From Sarcocystis neurona (lineage: Eukaryota > Apicomplexa > Conoidasida > Eucoccidiorida > Sarcocystidae): DNA of 64,000 nt. Each line of letters begins with the position of its first letter. The first letter of the stretch is position 1. The position numbers and the translations under genes were made by a program. The stretch is taken from assembly GCA_000727475.1 (NCBI GenBank), contig KL647292.1:1267186-1331185 (forward strand). The letters run 5' to 3'. Shown here one piece after another: positions 13,501-27,700 of the stretch. The notes beneath the pieces were generated by a model. It saw nothing but the letters and a program-made list of their open reading frames with translations. It ran no database searches and was not told the DNA's origin.

Positions 13501-15812
13501 AATGGGACCACGCTTGTATATAAAAATAGTATTTGGATGACATACAAATTGTTTGAGGCACTCACAAATTAAGAGTGAGGAACAAATTCTAGCGCACTTC
13601 TTCGTAGGTACGTCTCTGTCGATGCTAGTGCTCGCGACGAAGAAGCAAAGGCTACAATGACTACGAAGCGACGACGTCAGTTAAGTGAGGCCAGCGCGCG
13701 ACGGAGTCTACACTTTTTCTCACTCGAAACACAATACGTGAAGCCAGAACAGTGTATCAAACATCGTGGCTGCCACAGTAGGGCCCAATGGGGACGATGG
13801 TTTTAGGTGGCGGCAGGGTTTCCACGTGTCACCCGTACGTCGGAAGTCCACGCGTGTGTTCTCTGAAGTACAGGCTTGTGCACGTGTAGAATCATTAGCT
13901 ATATAGTGGGTGTATGCAAAACAGTTGAAAGCGGGCATGTACGTATCCGCATATATACATATTTACATATATGTAAGTTCACTACATCGTGTATAGAATG
14001 GTAGCCGTATATACAAGGTGCATTGTCCTCGTATGAAGCTGTAGTTGCCTACAGAAATCGGTTACATGTGTGTATTTTGGAAAAGGAAACAAGGTGCTGC
14101 GGCACCACAATCGAGGACAACAGGCATGAGTGCCTGTGGAGAGTTTTTTACAAACTTCTATTTTCCCTAGTTGCGAGTTGCTTATCGAAGTCTCTCCCTC
14201 TCTTCGGTGTAGCCCTTTGACGAATCTCGAGAAATTTATGTGTACAGATTCGCGCGGTACAGCATGCATTGTAAGTTCTACAACGAGTATCTTCCTTCGT
14301 GTTCAACATGCAAGCGTATACTCTTTTCTAATTCTGGGGAACATGTGTGCTTTATTCGACTTCTCGAGAGCAGAGCCCCTCACACATTGAATATAAGAGA
14401 AGCATAAGGACCACGCACCTACAAATATCTATACGTGCCAAAAATAAATCACAAATATATGTATTTGCGCATATCTAATGGTTCCGTGTGACCTATGCGT
14501 GTGTGCTTACGCGTCCCCATATATGTGTAAATATATACCGCCGGCACGCACAAACGTGCAAATATCTATCTATCTATATCTATCTATCTATATATATATA
14601 TATATACAGATACATTTACACAATCAAAAATGTTCCAGTGTAGTAGGGTGTGTGCATATGCACATACATATATGTATATACATATGTATGGAGTTGTATA
14701 TCCCCTCGCCTGCGTACACGGAGATCCAAATAGATTTCTTTCCATGTCTACGAACACAGACACGCACTCAAATATGCACTCGGAGAGGGAAGAAGGCTAA
14801 CAGTACACTTGTACTAAATTACGAAAGGGTTACGTAGGAGACTTTCGCGACAAGGAGAATTCGCACCTTTTTTATTCGTATTCCTTCTACTTGCAAGCAT
14901 AGTGGAACACTTGGTCTTCTATTGCTATATATATGGAATTGTATACACCTCTTGCCTGTGTGCACATAGATTCAAATATGTATGTACATGTCTTTCTCTC
15001 TGTCTACGAACACAACCACGAAGTCAGATATGCTTTCCTTCCCGGAAGAAAGAAGGCTATCTGTACATTCTTACCAAATGAGAGAAGGGATACGCGGGAG
15101 ACTTTTGCGACAGAGAGACTTGGCACCGATTCCTTCTACCATGCAAGCATCGTGGTACACTTTGTCTTCTTTTGCCTGCAGTTGTGGACCTTTCTAGATT
15201 CTTGAAAACTCAAGTGGTCCTTCCCTATGTTCCACGGTCTTCATCTCAAGAAGCAACGAGCTTCAGTTGTATCTTGTCTTCTTTCACCTCCAGCACCCCA
15301 ACGAAATATGCATGTCGCCTTTATGTGCATATTCATCCCAACAAAGAAGATTTACACGCCTTGGCCTCCAAAAGCAGTATCTGTATCCTGTGGTGCAGGG
15401 TATAGGTCTTTCCACATTTCGCCACGGCATTGGCACCGTTCACCACATGAGTATACTGTAGTTCCCTTGTCTTGGGGACAAGGTATGTCTCCTTTGACGT
15501 TGCGAGAAATGTACTACGTATTACAGGAAAATGGTCATTTTACTTGGCGAACCTCAGATATTTCACCGTATTCCGGAAATGAAGCTGGAAGGTGCGCGCG
15601 TGCGCGGGTCGACGAGACACATGCATGCTCCCAGCGGGAGAAACGCCACTCTCCGACCGCCGGAAAGAAAACCGACGAAGAACCAAGTCTTTGCGAGGAA
15701 AACTTTTTCCGCTTCCATATCACTGTAGGACCATATTCTACGTAAGTCTTTGTATGCACCATCGTGTAGACTACAAATCTGTGTTCTTGTCGCGGGTGCT
15801 CTCAGCGTACTT

Positions 15813-15813
<1 letters not shown>
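7577..15813. other. Intergenic DNA with scattered microsatellites
   Basis: No gene is supported here. The part next to the KDEL receptor (7577-8600) should hold its promoter and leader. Further right there are many CA/TG- and TA-rich patches (near 8880-9050, 9460-9500, 9675-9700, 10020-10060, 13440-13460) and a run of TATC repeats near 14560-14605. Open frames up to 194 codons (minus strand, 12119-12703) lack motifs and splice context. Two similar segments near 14690-14830 and 14930-15070 share a GTATACaCcTCttGCCTG-type opening and appear to be a diverged local duplication. Confidence 0.4.
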
Positions 15814-15901
<88 letters not shown>

Positions 15902-16422
15902 NNNNNNNNNNNNNNNNNNNNNNNNNNNNNNNNNNNNNNNNNNNNNNNNNNNNNNNNNNNNNNNNNNNNNNNNNNNNNNNNNNNNNNNNNNNNNNNNNNN
16001 NNNNNNNNNNNNNNNNNNNNNNNNNNNNNNNNNNNNNNNNNNNNNNNNNNNNNNNNNNNNNNNNNNNNNNNNNNNNNNNNNNNNNNNNNNNNNNNNNNNN
16101 NNNNNNNNNNNNNNNNNNNNNNNNNNNNNNNNNNNNNNNNNNNNNNNNNNNNNNNNNNNNNNNNNNNNNNNNNNNNNNNNNNNNNNNNNNNNNNNNNNNN
16201 NNNNNNNNNNNNNNNNNNNNNNNNNNNNNNNNNNNNNNNNNNNNNNNNNNNNNNNNNNNNNNNNNNNNNNNNNNNNNNNNNNNNNNNNNNNNNNNNNNNN
16301 NNNNNNNNNNNNNNNNNNNNNNNNNNNNNNNNNNNNNNNNNNNNNNNNNNNNNNNNNNNNNNNNNNNNNNNNNNNNNNNNNNNNNNNNNNNNNNNNNNNN
16401 NNNNNNNNNNNNNNNNNNNNNN

Positions 16423-16467
<45 letters not shown>
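15814..16467. repeat. (CA)n array interrupted by a 521-base assembly gap
   Basis: A (CA)n run of about 87 bases with one AGAG interruption leads into N at 15902-16422, and (CA)n resumes at 16423-16467. The gap sits inside the microsatellite, so it is best read as an unresolved dinucleotide array; its true length is unknown. The long reading frames drawn through it are artefacts of the repeat. Confidence 0.97.
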
Positions 16468-16468
<1 letters not shown>

Positions 16469-19015
16469 CTACCACTTTTCCACGCAGTCCTCCGTATTGG
16501 CGGCCACACATCGCCAAAGTTACTGCTTATTCCCTTCTTCCTTCGACATTTATACGCATGATTCGATGGGTTGTGCACAGATCTGTTTCTCTCTACGTAT
16601 GAATGTAGGGGGTCCGCGTCAGTTCTTCTGCTCGACAACTTTTTCAGTACTCCGAAGAAAATGTCTTGAAAACTCTATACGGTACCTAGAGAGGTACTTC
16701 CGACATTTTTAATGCGACACTTCACGCGAGATATACGTTTGTCGCTACAGTTAAAGATGTGTTTGCACGCCCATCTGCCTACCATGACACCCGCCTCACT
16801 TGCATATAATCGTGGGTAGTGTATATACACTACAAACCTGGCGCATTTTTTGTTTTTCCACTGTTGCTCCTTGTCTACCTTCTACTCTCACTTAAGTATT
16901 TATCTGTGTAAATACGGGGCGATCCCCTTTAGCGTGGATGTCTTTGTGTCGAGTTTTCTTTTCCCTCCGATGCTACTTCTGTTGTCCTCACGGCCCACAT
17001 GGGCACCTACGCGTTATCCTTTATCGGTTACTGTTCCATGCAAAGCTATCATGCCCCCATTTCCTTTGATTAGGCTTCAAATCGCTGATTCATTTACTGT
17101 TACGTCGCTTCAAGTTTTCAATCAATCCTTTCGTTGACTCCGACTCCACCTACCTGTTTCCCCAGCAATAACAGGCGCTTCTGAGATGTATCCTTTTTGT
17201 TGACTCACTTGTCAGTTAGTTGCCACTTTCCGCACCACTGGCGTGCTCATCGGTGGCACTTTTTTTTCGGTCCTTCAAAATTTTTACCTATCAACTTCTT
17301 ACTCTGTTCGTTAACCTGCAGGACCTCTAAGTCTCGGACACAACAATCGACACCTTAGTCACTATGCGTTTAGCACCTGTCTGTGTAGAGGAGGAATAGA
17401 CGCGTGGTAATCTTTGTGTACAAGTGTACGTCGTATATGTTTCCTTGCTGCTCAGAAGGAATTCTGCCAAAGAGAAGAGGGAAGAATCTAATATTTCTGA
17501 TTACGCTGACGTTAATAAACGCAGACCGCCTACCAGTCAGGTGACTGGCTACGCGTACTTCCTTTCTCCTCTTTTTGCGTTCGCTTTCCCCGAATTGCAA
17601 CTGTTTTGTCCTCTTGCAGACGCAAAATATATCTCCACGGGTCGATTATGATTCTTTGTCTGCATCCCCCGTGTTCTTCTCCGCAGAACCCCTTTTCCTG
17701 CACGTATTCACACTACTTCAACCAGTAATCTTAGTGTTCCTGCCGAAAGAAGGAAATAAACCGTATTCGTATCACGTGCCCACTTCTCTTTTTCAACGGA
17801 CGTCTGGAGAAACAGAAGAAAACCTCAACTACTGTACTCTTCTCACCTTTCTCCTCAACTATTATCTCGGCATTCAGAAGGACGCCTTTTCTGCCTACAA
17901 TTACCACGATTCTTCCTCCTTTTTTCGCTCAATATCCACGACGCCTCCTACTCCTCTTCTTGCCGCCTGTCCAACTGGCAACCCTGATAATACAACCCCT
18001 GCCTTGCCACTCCTGCTTCTGTTTATTCGATACTTCTTCGACTGCGAAGACACGCTTTCGCTCTTCTTACCACTCTAACTATCCCACCATCTGCAGCTGC
18101 TTTCTCGGCTATTACAACTGCAACGCGTATGCGTATAACGATCTCGACGACGACCCCTACGCGTGTGTGTTCGTTTGCTACCCAAACCGTCACTTCACTT
18201 TTTTGTCTTTCATGCTCCCTTTCCACTGCTTTCCCCCGCGCGCTGTCGTCCCCGGTCCTCCACTTTTCCAGCACAAAGAACAATACTCCTATGTTCTTAT
18301 TTCCTTTGTATGTTTCGTACCAACTATAATTTTTCCTATTGGCGATACTTGTGCGCAAGGACTCTCCGTCCATGCCTGTTTGTACGTGTGCGACCTCGAC
18401 GATAACCACTACATATGAGAAATTCCTGTTTCTACAGTTTGAAAAAGAGAGACGCATGCTTGGTCAACCTCGTAAGAATGACTGCAATGGCTACGGAGAA
18501 AAACCGCTGCTCCTAGCGCCCTTTTCCTGTCTGTGCCTAGCGGCCAGCGCCTGTGTCTGCTCTCCCCTGGCTTCTCTCCAGGTGGTCACTAGTGAGTTTT
18601 CTCCTTGAAAAGAGATATGACAACTTAAAATATGTAGAGAGCCATTTGCAGAGCAATGTACCGATACGTGGACAGAGACATGTGCAGGAAATTTACGCAG
18701 TTGCTCCATCCTGGAGGGTATGTCCCTGCGTACAGGCACACGAATATTTAGGGACGTGTGTCTGTGTGCGTGGAGAAGTATTGCCCGCCAACGATCCCCG
18801 TGCGCAGTGAGGAAGAGGAAGCTTTCACTCTGGTGTACCTACACCGCGTGGGCTAGTGAGAAGAAGGCAGACAGAGGGAGAGAGAGAAATGAAGAGAGGT
18901 AGGTGCAACAGAAACAGCTGCTCTATTTCACGGGGTGTACGTCCACCCACAGCAGCAGCTGCCTCACAGGAAAAAGGATTGAGCGCAGCATAAAAACTTC
19001 TTTCTCCTTCTCAGA
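16468..19015. other. Pyrimidine-rich flank upstream of the SRA/SET gene
   Basis: The plus strand is C/T-rich from about 16850 to 18400, with open frames on both strands (for example 167 codons plus at 17575-18078 and 144 codons minus at 18023-18457) that I cannot match to any family. It is the most likely place for the promoter, leader and possibly a further 5' exon of the large gene. The sequence just before 19016 (CTTTCTCCTTCTCAG) resembles a 3' splice site, which would fit an upstream exon. Confidence 0.35.
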
Positions 19016-21792
19016 ATGCCTGCTGCAGCACAGAGAAGAACAGGCGGCTTGCTGCTGCCTGCCGGTGCTCGACAGACTCCGTTGCTGCTGCTGCAGGGAC
19101 GGCAGTATCCCGCGCAGCACAGGCAGGAAGAAGGAGACAAACGGCAGCAGCAGCAGCCGCAGAAGCAGGGACAGCCGCGCCACGTGCCTCAGCATCATCT
19201 GCAGCTCCCCCAGCACCAGCAGAGACCGGCCCAGCAGGAGCAGCACCTGCAACGGCAGCGGCAGCACCCACAGACGCAGGACGAGCAGCAGCAGCGGCAG
19301 CCAGGTAAAAAGCAGCAGGTGCAGCAAGGTCTTGCAGAGACACCGCAGATGGGTGAGCCGCAGTACGAGAAGCAGCAACGTCTGAAGAAGCAGCTGCCTG
19401 ACTGTCGCATGCAGCAGCAGCTGTTCCATGAAGAAAGCGAGGGCGAGGAAGATATCAAGGTGGATGAGACAGAGAAGGCTGCTTCAGCGGTAGACGTCGT
19501 GGGCGTTTTCAGTGTTAGCAGCTGCAGCAGCACAAGCAGCAGCGGAAGCATCAGGAGTAGCAGCAGAAGCAGCGGGAACAGCAGCAGCAGCAGAAGCAAT
19601 AGCGGAGAAAGGGGCCACAGTGGCAACAGAAGCAGCAGTAGCAATGGAAGTGAGACAGGCTGCAGGAGGAGGAGCAGCAGCGCCGGTGGCATCAGCGGCA
19701 GCCGACTTCGCAAAGGAAGGTGCAGCAGCAGAAGGAACGGGAACAGGATTTCAAGAAGCAGCAGCAGCTACAGCAGCGAGCGAAGAAGAAGCACCAGCAA
19801 CAGCGTGATCAGCAGCGGGAGCGACAGAAGCAGCTGGGACAGCAGCAGGAGAAGCAGGAATGGGGAGGGCACGAGCAGCGACAGCAGCAGGAACAGCAGC
19901 AGAAGCAGGGAGAGCAGCGGCGTCAGCGAGAACAGCAGGAAGAGCAGCAGCCGTAGCAGCAGGAGGAGCAGCAGTGGGAGCCGGAAAAGGAGAAGACTGA
20001 GCAAGAGCAGCAGAAGCAGAAGTCGAAGCAGGAGCAGGAGTGTATACAGTATTGAGGCGGTAAGTTCCGGTGAAGAGGGAAGCAGCAACGATGCCAAGAA
20101 CAGCTGCTTCTTCCCAGCAGCAAGCAGCAGCGTTCTATCCGCAGCGACAAGCGTCGCTGCTGCAACCGCAAGCAGCTGCGTTTCTCTGGCAACAGGAGGA
20201 AGAGGAGCAAGCAGAAGCAGAAATTCTGTTCCCCTTTCTACAGGAGCAGGAAGGGAAGGACTCCCAAAAAGACTCTGCATGCGTTGCTGGAAGGTCGTAG
20301 CGGAGCCGCATCGGCGACACTGTCGGGAGACGCATGGGGGCGCTGTTGCTGCTGCTTATTTTTCTTTTCCTTTTGAAAAGAAACAACGACACAGCCCTGC
20401 AGCTCCTCCTTCTTGTGCTGCTGCCCAAGAGCGCACGGCAGGAAGTCGCTTCGATACGGCGGCGAAGACAGCAGCAGCAGCAGCCGTCGAAAGCGGCGCA
20501 GCAGCAGCAGTGGACTCAAGGGCGGTAACAGATGCAGCAGATGGAGCAGCAGCACCAGCAGGGGCAATGGCAGCAGCAGTTGCAACAACAGCAGCAGCCG
20601 GAATGGCGGCCGGAACAGCGGCTGTAACAGTATCAGCAGGTGAAAGTTCTGGCATAGAAATAAGTAGTGAGGTGGTCGTGGACAGCGAAGGGGGGGGCCC
20701 AGGAGGACCCGGTTCCCCTTCCCACATGCAACGGCAGAGACAGCTGCTTCGCGTGCAGCAGCGCCAACAGGGAGAAGGAGAACAGCAACAGCAGCAGACA
20801 TGCCAGCGGAGAGAGCAACAACACACGGAGACGAAGAAGCAACAGCAGGAGCAGGGCGAGCAGCACCAGAAGGAGAGACGACAGCACCGAGAGCGGGAGG
20901 ACCGAGAGTGGCAGCAGCAGCATGACGGGCAGCAAGAGGAGGACCGGCAACCACTGCAGGAGCAAGCGGAAGAAATGAAACGGCAGCGAGAGGCGGAGCA
21001 GCACCACGAGGGGCAACCGGCAGAGTGGGAGAGGCAGCCACATCAGAGGCAGCAGCAGGAAGTGAAAGAGCAGCAGAAGAGGAGAGAAGAGGCCTTAACG
21101 GTGAGGAACAGCAAGAGGTGGAATAAGACAGTTGAAATGAACGCCGAGATCAGCGGAGAGATTCGTGGGCGTGATGCATGCACGCGACATAGCCGTAGAG
21201 AAGAAGCCGAGAAATCCGCAGCCACAAACAGCAGCAGCAGCAGTACAAAAGAGAAGCGCAGCAGCAGCAGCAACAACAGCGGAGAGACGACGAGGGAAAG
21301 CCGAGGTGATAGCAGAGGGAAGACCAGCAGCAGCGGTGGCAAAGAGAGGTCGAGAAACAGCAGCGAGGGCCATGTCACAAACGAGGAGAAAGGCAGCAGC
21401 GGCAGCGGAAACGGGGAGTGCAGCAGCAGCAGGAGTCAGAACAGTAGCAGCAACAGGGCGAAAAGCAGCAGGACAGAGAGCAGCGCTAGCGTGAGCAGGG
21501 AAGGGCCCACCGGCGGGAGCAGCAGCAGTGTACCGAGCAGCACCAGCTGCTGCAGCACAGGTGGAGGAAGCGGCAGCAGTGGGGGGAGTAGTAGCAGCAG
21601 CACGCAAGAAGGAGGGAAAGAGAAACAAGAAGAGTCTGTGTGGCTGAAACAGCAGCAGCAGCAAGCATCGCAAGGAAGCCGCGTGCGTTTGGGAAAAGTG
21701 GCGACGGCAGCAGACGCAGCGGCGTTTGAAGCACTGCGAAGAGATGAAAAAGTTCTCTGGCTCACTTGGAAGTATCTTCTTTATTTACTCAG
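19016..21792 (+). CDS. Exon 1: Gln- then Ser-rich low-complexity N-terminus
   Basis: An open frame of 925 codons starts at the ATG at 19016. It is read first as poly-Gln/His/Pro-rich sequence (CAG codons), then as Ser-rich (AGC), then Ala-rich (GCA), then Gln/Glu/Arg-rich, so indels in (CAG)n arrays have moved the frame along the exon. A short acidic patch, [13 protein letters not shown], lies near residues 143-155. The last about 40 codons are of normal complexity, with [19 protein letters not shown]. The donor CAG/GTATCC at 21793 leaves phase 2, which matches exon 2. The ATG abuts a splice-acceptor-like sequence, so the true start may lie in an upstream exon. Repeat composition makes much of this exon uncertain. 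Confidence 0.5.
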
Positions 21793-24700
21793 GTATCCCA
21801 ACCCTGCGGCTGCAGAGCCGCTATTCCTGCAGCGACGTGGATATATATATATATATATATATGTACACGTACACGCGTCCCTATGTGTTGACGTACGTGA
21901 ACACATATATGTATGTATATATAGGCGTAGATCCACCTTACTATCCTTGAATAAGTGTGTGCTGCTTTTTTTCTCGTGCCGAGTAGTAGAGTTGCTCTTT
22001 TCTAACCAAGCACGTGTATCAAGCCTACGTCTCTCCTGGTCTGTCTCTCCGTCTGAGCTTGCGCATGGGTGCGCATGCCCGTATATGTACGCACACAGGC
22101 ATGTACATCGGACACATACATACATATATATATATATATGCACATGCGTTTCTTCGCTAGAAAGGAGTGAATACGTATATATATAGATGTGTAAACGAGA
22201 TGTGTAGAGGCTTTTGTCCTGCGTCTGTGTTATTCATATAGCTAGGTAGACAGAGAGAGTTTGTACTTGTGTGAAGAGAGGAAAAGTAGAAGTGTTTAGG
22301 CCTGGGAGAAGAGAAAGCAATCGCCGGCCCACTCCCCACCCGCTGCGCATGCATATGCATGCAACTAGGTAACTCTAGACATGTGTGTCCACCATATATA
22401 AGGTCCGCCTTTACGTGTCTTTACGCCCGTCTTTGTGAATATGCATGTACGTCTACCTACCCATCTGTGTGAATGTGAGTACCGGGTGACTCTCCCTTTT
22501 CCTCTTCCTCTGTGTATCTACAACATTGTACAGCACACGTCTATATAAGTGGCTCGCCCCTCTTTTCCTCTGTAGCAACACATACATACTTTGATCTCGT
22601 CTCCTGCACTATCAGCCGTTTCTCCTGCGTTTCCATCCGTCCCAGCTGTCTACATTTGCTATCGGGTCGCTTTCTTCTCTTCCTCCGTCGCTCTGTGTCT
22701 CCGTCTATCTCTCTCGACCCTTTCCTACCCCATGTGTGTATGTGTACGTATGTCTTTACGGAAACACACTTGGCAGCACGTGCGGCAGAAGAGAAGTGCC
22801 GCCTGGCATGTGTCCTCTGTTTTCTGCAGAAAAGCACATCCTTTTCACGGGGCTGGTCCCCACCACTGTCTTCTGCTCTCCTCCACAGTTTTCTCCAGCA
22901 AAGAGCGTCGACTCTCGAATTATGCTTTTTCCCGTGGCGCTGCTTCTACAGCGCGCGCGCACGTGGAAGATGTACGCGTCCACAAGTAGACACTTGCGTA
23001 AAACAAAATTTGGTACGTAGAGATGTTCTTCTGTGCCGGTGCTTGTTTTGTGTGTCAGAGGGTCCCTTCCGCCTTTCTTGTTCTTCTTCCGTTTTCTTCT
23101 CTTCTTGTCTGTTGCTTTACTTTATGTTGCTCGTGCGTCTCTGCTCTCCCTTACTTCTTCCTGTGAGCTTCTTGCGTCAACTTCTTCTTTTTCTGCTTTC
23201 CTCTCCATCTCTTCCTCGTCTCCTCCGCGCTTTTCCTTCGCCTTCTCGTTTTCCACTCCCTCGCCTTTTTTCCCTTTGTTTTGCTCTCTGTTTCTTTTCC
23301 CGTTTTGCAGCGAAAAGCACGTAACGCCGTCCTCGATGAAGCGACCCCTGCGCCGCCTTCGCAAGACACTGGGCCGTTCCTTCCCTTCTCCTCGTATTGG
23401 GCCGGGTTCCCTTGCTATCCCGCCTGGATTTACGTACGGCAACGCTGCTGGTGCTTCCCTTCCTTCTGCCTCTGCTTCTCCTTTTTCTGGTCCTACGTTT
23501 GCCCCATTGCTGCCTCTGCTTTGCCTGCCGCTTCTCCTCTCCTTGTTTTGCACGAAGCTCCCTTGCTAATCCTTCTGGATCCACGCACGCCGGTGTTGCT
23601 GCTTCTTCTGCTTTTTGCTGTCGCTGCTTCTGCTTTTGCTGTTGCTGCTTCTGCTTTTGCTGTTGCTGCTTCTCCCTTTGCTGTTACTACTTCTCCTTTT
23701 GCGATTGCTGCTTCTGCGTTGGCTGTTGCTTCTCGTCGCCTGGTCTCAGGTCGGGGACCCTAACTGTTTCTCCTGCAATCACCTACGACCACGCTGCTGC
23801 TGCTTCTGCCTTGGTAGCTGGTACTACTGCTCTTTGTGCTGCTGCCGCTGCTACTGACACATCTGCTACTGGTGCTGCTGCTCTTCAAGCGCGCTGCTCC
23901 TTCGTCGTCTTGAGTTGCCGTTGCTTCTGCCGCCGCCGCATCTTCTCCTGTCCGTGTTAACACTCCTGCTTCCGCTTTACTTCCCCGTGCTGCTCGTTCG
24001 CATCTTTCAAGTTGCAGCTTTCTTGTCCCCGCTGCTGCTCCTGCCCCTCCTGCTGCTTTTGCTGGGCCACATGCTGGCCCCCCTGCTTCAACTGCTCTTC
24101 CTGCTGCTGCTGCATCCTGTTGCAGCTATATAACTGCTGCGCCTGCGGTGCGTCGTCTCCTGCCGAATCTGCCGCGGCACGCAGACCCGGCCGTTGCAGT
24201 TGCTGCAGACCTTCCTTCTCCTCCTTCTCCTCCTGTTGCTGTTGCTGTTGTCCTCCGCCGTCTGCTGGTGTTGCTAGCATTAGACTACATGCCCGCTCGC
24301 CTGCTTTTCTTGCGCGTCCCGTTTTGACGTTGGAGGCGGAGCTTCGCTGCTGTCTCTTAGCGGCAGAGACTGCAAAAAGTGCTCTTGTCACTGCAGAACA
24401 GCCTCGTGTATCTGCCGTCTTCTGCAGTTGTGGTCCTGTCTTATTCTTCGTCGAATCACTCAAGAAAATACACATACTTGCATTGGCTGTATGCAGCGGC
24501 ATACATGTATCCGCAAGTCACTCTGTCTCCCCGTCCACTGGAGGTACAGTGATACCTGATATGGGAGAAGGTGCCGTTATATATTTGTATGTTTATATTA
24601 CATATTCCTCTATACTTTTGTTTTACACACATGGACGCATACATATGCATATGCATATTTGAGCATGTATGTCCACATAGCTGTGTGCGTGTGCGTGTAT

Positions 24701-27700
24701 GTGTATGTAGATATAGACGAGCGTATCTATCTGTGCTTGTGTGTCTATATATGTGTATACATGTGTATGTATGTGAATACATATATATATATATATGTTT
24801 GCATACGTGCACACAAGCATATATACATAGAATTAGATGCGTCTCTGCCTATATATATTTGAGTGGAAATAGAGACTTCTCTATCTATCTCAGCACATGT
24901 GGATGAGCTGGCATCACAACATTACCTGCAGTGCCCGTATGTGTGTCAGTTTGCATATATACATACACTTCCATAGGTAATGCCTATATACGTGTACGTA
25001 TACATACGTACATACATAGATACATACACACACACACATGCGTGTAGATATAGGAGCAAATGTATATATGCATATATTTTTAAACACTGGGTTGGATATG
25101 CATGAAGGTATATGTCCTGACACACGTGGACGTGTATGTCTCTGCGTGCGTATTCAAGCTACGCAGGACAGGCACCTATATGTAGCTACTCTGTGTACAC
25201 ATATATGTATGTGTATTCACCTGTCTATCTATCTCCCTGTCTATGAGTGTATCTCGCTCTCTTCCTCTCTATATATGTATATATATATATATATATATGC
25301 GTATCGGCTCTGTATACATGTAGATATCTTTGTGTATTTGGTAACAAGGGGAGACGACTATATTTTTGGTGCAGGCCTGTAGTAAAATACATGAACGCCC
25401 GTGTGCGTGGGTTTGTGGACGCAGCTGAAGCATGCGCTTCCCTCCGTGGGTGTCTATACAGCATGAAGTGCAGACGTGTTCTTTTGCTGTCTTCTTTTCA
25501 GGTGTCTGTACACTGGACAGTTGAGTGCCGTAAGTTTGCACTGCGGCCTCTACGACCGCGTGGGTGTCAGTCGTGCCGAAGAAGGACTATGTAAGACTCT
25601 TTCTCTTTTTCCTTCAACTTCTCTATTCTTTTCTCTCCATTTGTACACCTTCATATCTTCATGACTGCCTGTCTGTCTCCTGGCTATACGTGCAAATCCA
25701 TAGACATTTTCGCCTATGTCTGCGTGTGAAGAAAAATGCTCGTACACAGACATACGCACATATATGTACACGTTCAAGTATGTACTTGCGCCGTATATTT
25801 TCACAGATGTAGACGTTTGCATGTACATATCAAGCGCTGTCGCATATATACATATATATACACATAATTGTGGTTACACATGCACATATATATACATATA
25901 TATATTGGTCAACTTTACGTTTCTACGTATACTAGATTTGGCATGTATATGCGTATTTGTGTATCAATGTTTGCAGACCAAGTCTGCTCTCTATCTGATG
26001 ATGTGTCTCCATCGCCCTTTGTATATGTCTAGCGACATATATCTTGTTGCACAAACACATATATACACCTGGACGTACATATGTGGCCGCCAAGCTGTGC
26101 GCCTGTTCCTGGTCAATTTTGAGAACTCCTCTTCTAGATCGCCTGCCCACGGGTCGTCGTCTGTGTCTATACGTTCACGGGAGAACACACGTAGTTTTTT
26201 GACTACGTCAACACGAGCCCCACGAGCTTATAGAAGCCCAACTACATGCATGTGTTTGCACCTTCTATGCCTTTCGTGTGTACACGTTTTTGATATTTTG
26301 TCTCCGTACCCACACATCTATGTGTACAGGTGTGTGTATCAAGCGTCAACACCGCACATACGTATACATATATATAGATATGCATGTATATATATACATA
26401 TATATATGCGTGGTGCAGGTACAAGCACATCGCTGCTGCTAAACGACGACCGACTGGAAGATTATAACGACGTTATTATCGTCTACGGAGAAGACCCAGG
26501 CCGAAGAGATGCAGCTGCCTACCCAGGGGTGAAACTCTTCTCCATGTTCCTATTAGTACTTTTGTGGCTGCTGTCTGAAGTGCTGCTGCTGCTGCCACTG
26601 CCTGAAAAAACGCCACCCCTGCTGCCGCTGCCACACTGCTCTGCAACTGCTGTTGCTGCCACACTTCTCTGCAGCTGCTGTTGCTGTCTGTTTTTAGTTG
26701 CTGCCAGTCCTCCTTGCTTCTACTGCTGCTGTTTTGTTATACCGTTTTATGACGAGACTTCCCACCCTGCGCGTGCGGCTGCTGCTGCTGCTGGTGATGC
26801 TGTCTCTCTCTGTGCCCTTGCTTCTGCTCGACACCGACTGCCAGTGCTGCCCCTGCAAAATGTATCTGCAGCTGCAGCATCCCTGCTGCTCTCTTGTCGT
26901 CGCTTCTCTGCCCCTGCTTCTCTGGTGCGCTTGTCGTTGTCGCCGCGCTCTGCTGCTGCTGTGACTCTTCGTTGTGTCCTCTCCCTCCTCTTGCTTTGCG
27001 TCTTTTGCTGCTGCGCACTACCCAGGACCAGATGCTCGGCTTCAGCGGCAGCAGCAGCCGCACACACGCGCTGTGGAACGCGTGGAGGTGCGAGTACCCC
27101 GTGCGAGTTATCCGCGGCTACAAGTGTGCCTCACGGTAGGAGAACTCTATGGCAACAGTATTTAGCCACACGCGGAGAGGATAAATATCTTCCTCTTCCC
27201 CGTGTGTGAAAAGCCGTGTTGAACTTCCCATTCCCCGTGCTGCGAACAACAAGGACACACACGTATTCGTCGATTTTGACTGTACACATGAAGAGACGTG
27301 CGTCTGCCCACCTTCCGTCGGCAGCGCCGCCGTGTCAATAAGCAGAGAAACGCGCCACCAACGCGTGCGTCTCTTTGTGTCTCCCTGTCTCTGTCTTTCT
27401 CTGTAAGTACATGTGTTGCTAGAGAAATATAGAAGAGTAAATCGCTCACAGACACACACCCATGCCTGCACGATACACAGGTATTTTTCTTTGAATGTGT
27501 GTATATATATGGAAAGCGTATACTGGTGGACGTTCTCCTCTCTTAAGTAGTTCTCTTCGTGCCCGTGCCTTTCTGTGAGTCTAACCCCCGTCGAAAAATA
27601 GACAGCTGTCTTGCCTTCTACCTGTCTGTGTCTCTGTTTCTCTGTGTAGGGTCGTGTGTGTGTATATATCACGAGTAGGTCAAGTTTGCTCTGGTGTACG

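Noticed and set aside
15563..16712. Long frames of His-Thr or Cys-Val repeats through the gap
   Set aside because: Produced by (CA)n and by the Ns; not genes.
17575..18078. 167-codon plus-strand frame upstream of the large gene
   Set aside because: Pyrimidine-rich sequence with no recognisable motif; it could contain a 5' exon but nothing fixes its limits.
22512..23324. 270-codon plus-strand frame rich in Ser, Leu and Phe
   Set aside because: It lies in a C/T-rich tract that leads into a 3' splice site; composition alone explains the open frame and no motif is seen.
23597..24260. Leu-, Cys- and Ala-rich frames on the plus strand and Gln-rich frames on the minus strand
   Set aside because: All follow from imperfect (CTG)n in intron 2; every frame is open for the same reason.
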